DNA from: Drosophila miranda
Taxonomy: Eukaryota > Arthropoda > Insecta > Diptera > Drosophilidae
Direction of reading: 5' to 3'
Length of the DNA: 64,000 nucleotides
NCBI RefSeq assembly: GCF_003369915.1
Contig: NC_046674.1
Span: 6,696,001-6,760,000, forward strand
Shown here: piece after piece, positions 25,334-35,307 of the stretch
How positions within the stretch are numbered: position 1 is the first letter of the stretch
How the letters are laid out: each line of letters starts with the position of its first letter
Translations under genes and position numbers: made by a program
The notes under the pieces: generated by a model
Told to the model about the DNA's origin: nothing
Seen by the model: the letters and a program-made list of their open reading frames with translations, nothing else
Database searches by the model: none

Positions 25334-26535
25334 CTATATGCTAGTACGGCTGCTGAGCGTACGCTGCAAGGCATTCACACAGGACAGAACATCCTCGTAG
25401 TCCTTGGACCATTCGCGCAGGTTACGCTCCAGACTCTCCAGTCGTGTCTGGCCGAGGCGCATTCCGCCATGCTTGATGGCCGCATAGCAGGAGCAGGCCA
25501 GCAATTTGAAGCATTGTCGTCGCACGGCATTGTGCGCGTGACTCTCCCAGTTGGGAGTGGTGGCCACACACTGCCAGGCCATGCTGACATAGTCGACCAG
25601 GGCGTCCCAGTGGGTGGCGTCGTGCAGGCGCTTTGCCTGCACTTGCAGTGTTCGCTTAAATTCGTTGAGATGCATCGCTGCCTTGGAATATGCAGCCGCA
25701 TCCGTTTTCTTACACAGGCGAGAAGTGGGCAAGGATTTAAATATCAGCCGCTTGGCATATTGCAGCTCCTGTTCCAACGCACTGCAATTCAATCAGAGAA
25801 ATAACAAAACTGGAAAATGAAACCCTGTCTAACCACCCACCTAATGTCTGGCGTGGGCAGCTGCCGTCGGAGTCGTTCCTCATCACCGGCATTGTTTATA
25901 TTGTTCACAATCAATTCGATAAGCTGCTGATGAGACAGCCCCTGCAACAGGGACGGTAATGCCACATCTGTATTTGTCTGGCCCACTGGGCGGTCATCCA
26001 TCTTCAGCTTTTTCACAATGGGTGTGCCTGGCCAGAGCTGCTTGGTGGTGGCTATTTTAATCGGGGAGTAAGTCTCCATAGGCGTTGGCTCGGGTGGAGT
26101 GCTGCCCATGGTCAAGCGCTTCCTTGGCGAGCTGCGCAAGATCATGCCACTGGTCAGCTGAAGGTTCTTTGTGGGCGTACGCTGGAATGGACTTCGCATC
26201 GAAGAGCCACCCGACCCACTGCTGCCGCCATTGGGCTTGTCGGGCGAAAATGTAGTTGTGAAACGTCGTCGACCACGTTGGCGTATCACCAGCTCATCCG
26301 GGGAGGGCAGGGGCGAGAAAACAAAGTCCTGACCCTGCACCACATTCGCTTCGTTGTCCAGACGCATTCCCAAGCCGCCGCCACCATTGGCATTTGGTGT
26401 GTTGACTATGGCCGCCGGGGTCGGCTCGTCTGGAGTGCGTCGATTAGCATTTGTCGGAGTATTCGCCATGCGCAGGGCTTCCAGACGATCGGGTATCTCG
26501 GCCAGCGCCATGCGAGTTTGCAGCGGTGTCGTCAT
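25334..26535 (-). CDS. Cut8: Cut8 / Sts1-type nuclear proteasome tethering factor
   Basis: Holds the 26S proteasome in the nucleus, as shown for fission yeast Cut8 and reported for the Drosophila homologue. Two coding exons: 26535-25841 and 25781-25334, giving 380 residues. The N-terminal half is disordered and rich in Pro, Ser, Thr and Gly, with basic patches (RQRGRRRF, SSPRKRL) that may be nuclear signals. The C-terminal half is the helical Cut8 domain: LLQGLSHQQLIELIVNN, then LEQELQYAKRLIFKSLP and a Cys-rich helical bundle. The start at 26535 is preferred because a probable 91-nt 5' UTR intron (26634-26544, GTATGT to GCAG) removes the two in-frame upstream ATGs at 26577 and 26571. Confidence 0.88.
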
Positions 26536-26635
26536 TGGGGCTGCTGCGTAGTGCGGAACGACAAATAGCATGCACATTAGGATTGTATAAACAATTTTCC
26601 AGCACCCTGCACCTGCCAAAGGAACCCCACATACC

Positions 26636-27589
26636 GATTGATATTTCTTTCGTTGGGCACTGCGTAAACACCTATTAATTCTGCAAATGCTTTGTGTGCC
26701 TTCAAATGACTTTTGGTTGCTTGGCTGTCTATCCTGGCGTCCCTCCTGCGAATGATTCTGTGATTTTCCTCTTATTTTTGTTTAAATTGCGCCAATTTGC
26801 ACAAGGTGGCAGCACACTATAGCGACGGACTGAAATCGATATATTATCGACCACTTTATACCCTTCAGTTGAGGGTATTTTTTGTGGTATATCTCTTTAT
26901 TAGTAGGTGTTAAAATTGGCCTTTAAAATTGAATTTCTTTCTCGACGGTGAATTTGATTACGAAATGATAGCTTTTTTACACTACTGCGCGTTTCCCACT
27001 GATATCGGAATAGAAGAAGTGACGCAGAATAGGCGTTCACACTGGCCAACGCAGGTTGTTGCGTCCAGAAAACAGCTGATTTATGTTTTGATGAAAGCAA
27101 CCCAAATTTTGTATATCAAGCATATTATGGAAAAGGGAAAAATGGACGACAAAGACTTGATTCTCTTATCTGAGATGGAGCAAAATGGAGAAACGCTTTA
27201 AAATTCATGGAAGTGCCTCTGCAATTTTCTGGCAAATATGTACAAATGTGATTTTTTCTAACTCCCCGAAAACAATCAATTTTTTCTTCCCATAAATCGA
27301 GCAGTGTCAGTATGGCCGCAGGGGTCCACAAAAGTCTCTTATCTAATCATACAATTGTTTTTAACTATTTTTTGTATGGACTATATGCGTATTTTTACCT
27401 TGCGGTAAGACGCAATGACGCAGTCCCGGTGTAAACACCCTATTAAATAGCGGACCGTTTAATTTTTTGGTATATCTTAGAGGCGAATTTTACCGAAGGT
27501 ATATGTGTGTATGTATTCATCCATTTTGTGGTATTTTACTGTAGATTTAGTTTCAAGACGGAAATTATGTACATTAATTATATCGATAG
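26636..27589. other. Cut8 upstream flank and AT-rich spacer
   Basis: The Cut8 leader and promoter lie at the left end, with an ATCGATAT site near 26835. The 26840-27580 part has several scattered GGTATATT-like sequences, related to the promoter-type repeat that starts at about 27590. A 90-codon ORF at 26932-27201 has no recognisable homology and is not taken as a gene. Confidence 0.45.
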
Positions 27590-27840
27590 TTCATACCATT
27601 TTCGCTAAAACCTCTTTATACGCAAAATGCAATAGAAGCAAATGTTTAAAATAAACCAGTCAATTAGAAAATTATGTGGGCAGGGCTGAGAGATCTATCT
27701 AGCTATTAATATTCCACGGAATATCAAAATTGAGGAATATGTATAATAGAACTTGAGTTCGTCAGTATATTTACGGTATATTTTTCGAATGACACGGCAT
27801 ATTTTAGTATATTTCTGGGGGTCGAACCTCTTATCGCCTG
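27590..27840 (+). repeat. Dispersed promoter-associated repeat, copy A
   Basis: About 250 bp sharing extended similarity with copies at 59430-60084 and 61745-62582. Shared blocks in order are AAAACCTCTTTATACGCAAA, ACCAGTCAATTAGAAAATTA, TATGTGGGCAGGGCTGAGAG, GGAATATCAAAATTGAG and CAGTATATTTACGGTATATT. The right end (27761-27835) carries a cluster of Motif 6-like GGTATATTT words. It lies just upstream of the snoRNA host gene. The repeat family is not recognised. Confidence 0.7.
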
Positions 27841-28127
27841 CTAGTCGTGGTCGCTGGCGCCAAAATTTTTGTAAGAAATGGAAAATATAGAAAATTTTCA
27901 CAGCGCATTAGTGAAAAAAGCATTGAAATGCGCGATCCATATTACAAGTGGTTGTATACATATAATATAAAGTTGGAAGTATGAAGAAATCGTTGGATTT
28001 TCGTTTAATCAAAAGCAGCACCTCCCACGTGGTGCGCCATGTGCCATGTGAAGACACGTTAGATTGCTGCTAGACATTCTTTGAGGTAATTTTAAATCAT
28101 CTTAATTAATGCCCCACTCTATAACAA

Positions 28128-28206
28128 CTCAAATGATGACATCTACATACCCAATTCTGAGAAATTATGTTGAAATCCTTTTAACATGCATCACCATCTG
28201 ATATAA
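28128..28206 (+). ncRNA. C/D-box snoRNA, copy 1
   Basis: C box ATGATGA at 28133-28139 and D box CTGA at 28198-28201. This is the most divergent copy in its 5' half and shows a clear internal CTGA (D') in ATTCTGAGAAATT. The stretch before the D box (TTAACATGCATCACCAT) is the same as in all other copies. Ends are approximate. Confidence 0.85.
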
Positions 28207-28405
28207 TCATCATCCATTATTTAGACTGTATTGTGCGTTTTCGTTTACTAATATGCTCTTATTATATTTACAGCAAGTGGTAACCGATGGCCATATCGGA
28301 CCACGATGGGTCCGCTCAGAACACTTTCCTATACCCATAAGATAGAGCGGGCCGTCCACTGGTCTAAAGGTAAAAGCCCATTTTCAATTATTAATCGCCA
28401 TATCA

Positions 28406-28484
28406 CCATAATGATGACAACTTCATACCGAACTCAGAGCAATTATGTTGAAATCCTATTAACATGCATCACCATCTGATATAA
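28406..28484 (+). ncRNA. C/D-box snoRNA, copy 2
   Basis: C box at 28411-28417, D box at 28476-28479. It lies in the intron between host exons 28274-28369 and 28549-28671. It is identical in its core to copy 3, which lies one 302-bp period to the right. Confidence 0.87.
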
Positions 28485-28707
28485 TCAGCCATTATTTAAA
28501 CTGTATTATGTTTTTGCGTTTATTAATTTGCTCTTATTATATTTACAGCATGTGATAGCCGATATCCATATCGGTCGACGATGGATCCGTTCGTCTAAAC
28601 TTTACAGCTGCACAGCAGCAGAACACTTTCCTATACACATAGGATAGAGCGTGCCGTCCACTGGTCTAAAGGTAAAAGCCCATTTTCAATTATTAATCGC
28701 CATATCA

Positions 28708-28786
28708 CCATAATGATGACAACTTCATACCGAACTCAGAGCAATTATGTTGAAATCCTATTAACATGCATCACCATCTGATATAA
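28708..28786 (+). ncRNA. C/D-box snoRNA, copy 3
   Basis: C box at 28713-28719, D box at 28778-28781. It lies in the middle of the 302-bp tandem duplication, with the same core as copy 2. Confidence 0.87.
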
Positions 28787-29009
28787 TCAGCCATTATTTA
28801 AACTGTATTATGTTTTTGCGTTTATTAATTTGCTCTTATTATATTTACAGCATGTGATAGCCGATATCCATATCGGTCGACGATGGATCCGTTCGTCTAA
28901 ACTTTACAGCTGCACAGCAGCAGAACACTTTCCTATGCACATAGGATAGAGCGTGCCGTCCACTGGTCTAAAGGTAAAAGCCCATTTTCAATTATTAGTC
29001 GCCATATCA

Positions 29010-29088
29010 CCATAATGATGACAACTTCATACCAATCTCAGAGCAATTATGTTGAAATCCTATTAACATGCATCACCATCTGATATAA
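29010..29088 (+). ncRNA. C/D-box snoRNA, copy 4
   Basis: C box at 29015-29021, D box at 29080-29083. It differs from copies 2 and 3 only by CAAT for CGAA before the internal box, shared with copy 7. Confidence 0.87.
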
Positions 29089-29238
29089 TCAGCCATTATT
29101 TAAACTGTATTAAGTGTTTGCGTTTATTAATTTGCTCTTATTTTATATTTTACAGGCTGTGTGTTAGCTGGAGAAGTACGATCTCAATGGATCCCTTCGT
29201 CTGAAGGTAATATTTCATTATTTATAGCTATACATACT

Positions 29239-29317
29239 TCTAAATGATGACAGCTTCATACTAAACTCAGAGCAATTATGTTGAAATCTTTTTAACATGC
29301 ATCACCATCTGATCACA
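29239..29317 (+). ncRNA. C/D-box snoRNA, copy 5
   Basis: C box at 29244-29250, D box at 29309-29312. The 5' half differs (ACAGCTTCATACTAAACT), while the stretch before the D box is unchanged. Confidence 0.86.
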
Positions 29318-29477
29318 TACTTCATAAACCAAACTCTTACATAAGAGTACGTTGATTTAACCCTCATCTTTTTATTTTTTACAGGCAATATTAAGCGCTT
29401 ACCCCGAAAGAAATTGGTCTGTCCATCCTTTGAAAGGTAAATACTCGATTCTTCTTGATTATTTAGAACAAGTATTC

Positions 29478-29556
29478 CCATAATGATGACAACTTCATAC
29501 GAAACTCAGAGCAATTATGTTGAAATCCTATTAACATGCATCACCATCTGATATAA
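29478..29556 (+). ncRNA. C/D-box snoRNA, copy 6
   Basis: C box at 29483-29489, D box at 29548-29551, in the intron between host exons 29385-29436 and 29625-29673. Confidence 0.87.
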
Positions 29557-29709
29557 TCAGCCATTATTAAGACTTTATTCTGTGTTTTCTTTTATTAATT
29601 TGCTCTTTTTTTTATATTTTACAGGCTGTGTTGGCTAGAGAAGTACGATCTTAATGGATCCCTTCGTCTGAAGGTATTAACCCATTTTTTCTTATTAAGA
29701 GCCATATTC

Positions 29710-29788
29710 CCATAATGATGACAACTTCATACCAATCTCAGAGCAATTATGTTGAAATCCTATTAACATGCATCACCATCTGATCACA
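29710..29788 (+). ncRNA. C/D-box snoRNA, copy 7
   Basis: C box at 29715-29721, D box at 29780-29783, in the last intron. The 3' flank (ATCACATACTT) matches that of copy 5, whereas copies 1-4 and 6 have ATATAATCA. Confidence 0.87.
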
Positions 29789-29902
29789 TACTTTATAAGC
29801 TACAGTCCTTTATTTATATTTTGGTATTAATTTCCTTTTGTTTTATTTTACAGGCAATGTCAAGCGACAGAGCTTTTAGACGACTCCCGTTTCTAGACGG
29901 GG

Positions 29903-29930
29903 AATAAATATATAAAATAAAGATTTTATT
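29903..29930. terminator. Overlapping convergent poly(A) signals of the snoRNA host and atk
   Basis: Plus-strand AATAAA occurs at 29903-29908 and 29916-29921, and minus-strand AATAAA (TTTATT on plus) at 29925-29930. The two transcripts therefore end within a few tens of bases of each other and may overlap. Confidence 0.65.
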
Positions 29931-30006
29931 TAAATATACAAAAAAATTTTATATATTAATTGTCTATATCAAAGATCTTAACAAACTGTTTAACACGCTC
30001 GCTCTC

Positions 30007-33000
30007 TTAGAGCCTCCACAACAATAAAAAGCTGAGAAAGATGATCTCCTTCTTGTTGAATCGGTTCCAGCTGCCCGTACTTTCCCCATCCGAGGGGATG
30101 CCACCATAGAACACCTCCTTGTGGGCTGCTTTTCGCACTGCAGCCCCGCCATTGAAGTCGCGCTTCTTCTTGAAGCTCTCGTAGTACCAGTCCATGCCGT
30201 CCTTGCGATCTAGCCGATCCACTTGCAAGAGCTCCAGCTCTGTGCGTTTCTGCGCGGTTAGCTGATGCTCGCTGGCCAGACCCTCGTTGTCCGCACTGGG
30301 CGTGGTGCGCTGGTATTCCTCCGCTGTGGGCTGAGCCCCTTGTGGTTGGTGCGGAGTAAAGACCTTGGTGATGGTGGATCGCCCACCGCTCCGCAATGGA
30401 GGTGGCGGGGCAGGCGGTGGCACCGTGCTTGTCGAGCGCACTGGAGTGGCCTGGTAGTCACTGGGGCTCTGTGGAGTCGTCGTGGTCACCCAGGAGTGGC
30501 TCTTGATCTGTGCCACATGCTCCTCTGCTGGTGGAATCAGCAAAATTGTTTCCGCCGTGGTTGTCTGCACCAGTGGCGGAGGTCGCAGCAAGGTCACAGA
30601 CTGCGCCTCCAAATCATCATCATCGTAGTGCGAGTCCAGTTGCTCCTGCTCGCTGCTCGAGGAGGAATCGTTTACAATTGTAGGCTCAGGGGTGGTGGTG
30701 GTGGTGGTGGTGGTAGTCCTAACAGTGGTTGTTGTGGCCCTCGTTGTGGTTGTGGGTCGCGTGGTCGCTCCTCTTGTGCTTTGGACAAGCGGAACTATGG
30801 TGGTCACATCGGGCGTCATCTCCGTGACATCATATGTGGCCGATTCGACACTCTCCACACTATTGGGCGTGGGTCTGGGGCGAGGATATACGGAAATGGG
30901 CATAAAGTTACGCTCGGCCTTGGCCTGAGCCGGCTCCGGAAGCTTTCCTGTGACGTTAACAGCCTCCACAAGACCGCGTCGCTGCTGCGGGTCATGGACG
31001 GGCATGAAGCCACCCACATGGGCCGGCACAATGGGGCGGAAGCCTCCGCGTTCGATGCTCGACGGTTCCCGGAAGGTTGTGCGAAAAACTCCGACTGTTG
31101 TGGCCGACCCGCCGCTCTCATTGCTCAGTGTCTCCTCGGCCGAGTTGGTGGTGGTGTCCACTTCCATGTAGCGGTTTCTAGCCACATTCTGCTGCTGCTG
31201 CTGCTCCTTCAAGTACTTTTCGAACTCTGCGCTGTTGGGCTGATACATCCGCGTCTTGCCCCGACCGCTGGGCAGGTTAATGCTGGCCATGCGATGCGTG
31301 GCCGGCATCTCATCGTTCCCATCCGTTCGCTGCTTGCGGCCGCGATCCCCAAAGCCAAAGAACCGGCCCAGACTCACGCTGGGAATGGGATAGCCAAAGA
31401 AGGTGAAGGGAGAGCCCCCTCCGGCGGCTCCAGCCCCCGGCTGTGGACGTCTGTTGAAGTATTTGGTGTGGAGCAGTGTGTTGTTCAGGTCGATGTTGGA
31501 CGTGGGAACGGGCTTCGGGCGCTGCGAGGTGCTCAGCACTGTGTTGGCCGCGTCCGGCGGATCTGTGGAGTCCACATACTGATCGTAGAAGTACTCGCTC
31601 TCGCCCACCATGGGTCGGTCGCCGGGCTGCCTCGTGGCCTCAAACACCTCACACTCGTCGGTGAAGTCCTCGGGCAAGTCCCGCTGGAAGACATCGCCGT
31701 GTTCGTTGAGCAGCGGCAGATGATTGGCCTCTGTCCGTTCATTATTGTTAAATACATCCACGCCCGCACACAAGCTCCGCTCCATGCGGGCGGCCCTCAG
31801 GAGACGTCCGTCCTGGCACTTGGGCCCGGGATACGGGAAGTTTGTTTCCTGCAGCCAAACCGAAAGCCACTGCATCTCACAGTTGCAGTCAATGGGATTG
31901 CCTGGAGTGGGATATAGTAGGGTTTTTCATTTGGTTTTTGGCTGTTTGTTAGACTAGGTCTTACCATCCACATCCAAGATGGCTATGTTCCCTCTGAGAT
32001 TCCGGAAGGTACGCTCCTTGATGCTTCTCAGCTGATTGTTTCGCATCGAGAGGACCCGCAGCCTGGGCATGGTCTCAAACGGAGCACCCTGGATGGAAGA
32101 GTACAACAAAACATATATAGAGGGCATATAGGAATTAAGGGAGAGACGTCTCACCTGTATCCGACATATCTGATTGTTATCCATTTTCAGTTCCACCAAC
32201 CAATTCAGAGCTTTCAAGGGCATTGTCGAGACCAGTTTGACCCCATTGGTGGACAAGTCCAGGACCTCCAGATTGCGCATGCTTCGCAGACCAATGTTCT
32301 CCATATTCCTGAAGTGATTGTTGGACAGGTTCAGGAACACCAGGGAGTTGGCATTGTGGAAGCTCTCCGGGGAGATGTAGCGCAGCTTGTTGTACTGGAA
32401 ATGGGAGGCCAGCAGACTGGGGAGCTCCTCGAAGACATGGTCCTTCAGCTCCACCAGCTTGTTGTCTGCGAGGACGAACTCCTGCAGTTCATCGAGACCC
32501 TTGAGGGCACCTGGCTCGACATTCCTGATCTCATTGCTGCTCAAATCCAGATACTGCAGTTTCGGCAGGTTCCGGAAGGTGCCCTGCTGCAGTTCCACGA
32601 TCAGATTGTTGGACAAACGAATCTCGACGACGTTGCGCCAGCCCCCAATGACATCGGACTGGACACGCGAGATCTGATTGTAGCTCAGGTCGATGTCCCG
32701 AAGGCTGTGCAGGTTACCCAGGCCCACCGATATGTCCAGCAGGCCGTTGCCGGACAAGTCGAGATACTCAAGAGATCTCTGCGTATCGAAGGCCGTCGGG
32801 GAGATGCTGCGGATCAGGTTGCGGGACAGATCCAGCTGCTCCAGGCGACTGTTGTTCGAGAAGAAGTTGTCGGTGATGGCCTCCAGTTTGTTCGACTGCA
32901 GGTTGAGGTTCCGCAGCTCCGCCAGGGGCAACAGAGCCCGCTCGTCGGCCTCCCCCAGCTGGTTCTCCTGCAGATGGAGCAACTCCAGCCGCTGGATGCC

Positions 33001-34840
33001 TATAAAGGAGGTGTCCTCCAGCTGTCGCAGCTGGTTCTGGGCCAGGCTCAAGACCCGCAACTGGGCGGCGCCCTCGAAGCCGTGTCTGGGCAGCTGCTCG
33101 ATGCGGTTCTGGCTGAGATCGAGCATGCGCAGGTTGGGCAGCTGCAGAGACTTGCTGGCCGCAGCGGGCAGAGATCCGATCTCGTTGCCCTTCAGGGAGA
33201 TGCGTTCCACAATGCGTGGCAGGCCCGCGATCACCGCTGTCAGCTGGTTAAAGCTGGCATCGACCTCGAACAGCCGTTCCAGGTGCAGCAACGTGGAGGA
33301 ATGAATCTTTGACAGCCCATTGGAGGATATATTGAGGGTTTCCAGCAAAGGATTGTGCCGGAAACTGTTCGGAGCCAGCTCCCTCAGTCCATTCTCGCTG
33401 AGATCGAGCCGCCGCAGCGAAGGCAGTCCCGCCAGCAGCTGGGAATCCACTCGCACAAACTGATTCTGAGCCAGGTCCAGGCCCTTGAGGCCCGGCAGAT
33501 TCCAGAACGGCAGCGGCAGATCGGAGGACAGACTGTTGTTGCGCATGCGCAGCTCTCGCAGGGCGGGCATGGCCATCAGGGCGTCCCGCTCAATCAGCCT
33601 CAGCTGGTTGTTGTTCAGATGCAGCTGCTCCAAGGTGCCGTGACCCCGCAGAGCGCCATAGGGCAGATCACTCAACAGGTTGCCGCTCATGTCGAGGTAG
33701 CGCAGCGTGGGCAGGGCGTCGAGCAGCGCCCTCAAGGCCTCCACATGGCCAATCTCATTGTTGTAGATGTGGACGGCCTCGACGCCACTGCCACTGGCCT
33801 GGAGCAGCGACTCCGGATGTATGCGCCGGATGAGGTTGTTCTGCAGATAGATTGTCTTCAGCTGGGGCGTGCGCAGGAAGGCGCCGTACTGCAGCTCGGT
33901 GATGCGGTTGTCGTTCAGATGCAGCTCCGACAGATTGGGCAGATCCACGAACGACCCGTCTTCGATGACATTGATGATGTTGTGGTCCAATCTGAGCTTC
34001 TTCAGGTGCTCCAAGTCCTTGACAATGCGCCCGATCATGCCCACGTCGCTGATCTGATTGTGGGACAGCTTGAGGCTGACCAAATTGGGCAATCGGGTGA
34101 GGGCCCGCAGATGGATCCAGTTGAGTCCGTTGTGCGAGAGGTCCAGGTTCTTCAGTGAGATCAGGCCATCGAACAGGCCCGCCTCCAGTCGGGTTAGACC
34201 CGATCCGCCCGTGATGTGGATGTGCTGCAGCTTGGGCAAGTGCCGGAAGATGTGGGGCGCCAGCTCCAGCAGGGATCCCGTCTGGACACTCAGGTACGTG
34301 AGGCTGAGCAGGCCCGAGAAGTCCGGCAGATGCTTCAGCTCGTCGCTCTGTATGGTTATGGCCAGCATATTGATCATGCCATTGAGACTCTCCGCGGGAA
34401 TGCTGCGCAGCTGCGGCTCCACGATGAAGATCTCCACCAGGCTGTTCTCCAGCTCGTTCAGCCAGCCGTTGGACACCCGTTCGATGCTGTTGTAGCGCAG
34501 CATCAGCCGCACAATCTGCAGGTTACCAAAGAAGCGTCCCGGCAACGCCGGCAGCTGATTGTTCTCCAGCACCAGCTCATCGATTTGGCTCTTGATATTC
34601 CGCTCCACGGCCTTCAGCCCGTCCATGATTTGGGGAAGATTGCTGTGCGAGCACCTGATGAAGAAGAGTGGCACCCTTAAGCTGGAGAAGGCAGTTCTCT
34701 GGTTCCACTCACCATATCTGTATCTCCTTGCCACGCAGCGAACAGCGACAGGGTAGGATGGCCTGAGAGGGCGGACAGCTGTCGGCCCTGGTCAGCAATG
34801 TCCCGGCACAGAGCAGCAGTAAGACCTGGAGTATCATCAT
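30007..34840 (-). CDS. atk: Artichoke, large extracellular leucine-rich repeat protein
   Basis: Four exons: 34840-34713, 34654-32155, 32088-31965 and 31901-30007, giving 1548 residues. The start has a signal peptide (MMILQVLLLLCAGTLLTRA) followed by an N-terminal Cys cap (CPPSQAILPCRCS). Most of the protein is a long run of about 24-residue LRRs of the LxxLxLxxNxI type (residues about 60-900), closed by an LRRCT cap (NPIDCNCEMQWL...C). The C-terminal 500 residues are low-complexity and very rich in Thr, Pro and Ser, with a poly-Thr block and Gln runs, probably O-glycosylated. The end is a short hydrophobic tail (EIIFLSFLLLWRL), suggesting a GPI signal. In D. melanogaster atk is needed in the extracellular matrix around sensory neuron cilia. 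Identification rests on LRR architecture, length and neighbourhood. Confidence 0.88.
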
Positions 34841-35307
34841 GTAAACGGGCTAGCGTTAGACCATCGGCTGAGTGGGTTGCACAAACTGCGGTAGGCCAAT
34901 CTGGGGCATAGCTGTGGGGCAAAGGAGAGCGATGTTAGGACCTAGGAGATTTGAACTAGGAAGACCATGAAAAGAATGGCAAAACAAACGACATTTGGCA
35001 TCGTATATCAAGGGGATTCAGCAGACGGAGTAGCCTGAAGTAAATACAACTTATATTTGATAAAAGCGAAGAGTTCAACCGAACTATTGACTGGGGAATC
35101 AGACCCCCCTTGTGGTAGTTATATCAGGCTGCACTGCGCTGTAGCAGGTGCTCGCGCGGACATTCCCAGAGACAAGAGTCTCTCTATAAATCAGGGGCAC
35201 GAAAACGGTGCTCTATCAGCCGATAAGGCGGGTGGCTCGAACTATATATAGGCCTCCTCCGCGGTCAGTTGGCTAAGCAAGCCCCTGAGGTCTCTATTGA
35301 TATCAGC
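34841..35307. promoter_or_regulatory. Divergent atk / magro upstream region
   Basis: This 467-bp spacer between the two start codons must contain both promoters. On the magro side there are a TATA box and an initiator (separate entry) and a GATAAGG site at 35222-35228; GATA factors drive many gut enzymes in flies, which fits magro. No clear core element was found for atk. Confidence 0.5.
35243..35270 (+). promoter_or_regulatory. TATA box and initiator of magro
   Basis: TATATATA at 35243-35250 is followed by a TCAGTT initiator at 35265-35270, about 24 bases between the TATA start and the likely +1 A. This implies a leader of about 40 bases before the ATG at 35308. A sharp TATA promoter fits a highly expressed digestive enzyme. 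Confidence 0.65.

Larger units (their letters stand above)
28370..29150 (+). repeat. 302-bp tandem duplication inside the snoRNA host gene
   Basis: Units start at about 28370, 28672 and 28974 (third one partial). The C boxes of copies 2, 3 and 4 are spaced exactly 302 bp. The first two units are nearly identical across intron, snoRNA and exon; for example, CTATACACATAGG against CTATGCACATAGG in the exon. The near identity indicates a recent duplication or ongoing gene conversion. Confidence 0.9.
27841..29945 (+). ncRNA. Non-coding snoRNA host gene (Uhg-like)
   Basis: Short exons without a conserved ORF alternate with introns that each carry one copy of the same C/D-box snoRNA. Exon ends read from splice sites: first exon ends 28085, then 28274-28369, 28549-28671, 28851-28973, 29156-29206, 29385-29436, 29625-29673, and a last exon from 29854 to about 29940. 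Every intron has a GTAA or GTAT donor and a TACAG acceptor. The snoRNA always ends about 70-100 nt before the acceptor, the arrangement usual for intron-encoded animal snoRNAs. Exons are of two alternating classes, one ending CTGAAG or TCTAAAG. The transcript start is not fixed; it should lie between about 27840 and 28060. Two AATAAA signals (29903-29908, 29916-29921) end it. D. melanogaster Uhg genes have the same design. Confidence 0.85.

Noticed and set aside
26932-27201. 90-codon open frame between Cut8 and the snoRNA host gene
   Set aside because: No start context, no recognisable domain and no splice partners; it lies in AT-rich DNA with repeat fragments.
27590-27840. Possible DNA transposon or MITE
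   Set aside because: The repeat copies do not show clear terminal inverted repeats or target-site duplications by eye, so I list it only as a dispersed repeat of unknown type.
28274-29945. Possible protein-coding reading of the snoRNA host exons
   Set aside because: Exon sequences are not open in a common frame, their lengths vary between classes, and conservation is concentrated in the introns.
30265-31917. Plus-strand open frame of 550 codons
   Set aside because: It mirrors the low-complexity C-terminal exon of atk, where codon bias keeps the other strand open. The Gly/Val-rich product is the complement of poly-Thr codons.
32314-34158. Plus-strand open frames of 332 and 267 codons opposite the LRR exon
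   Set aside because: Shadows of the repetitive LRR coding sequence on the minus strand, with no independent splice or start signals.
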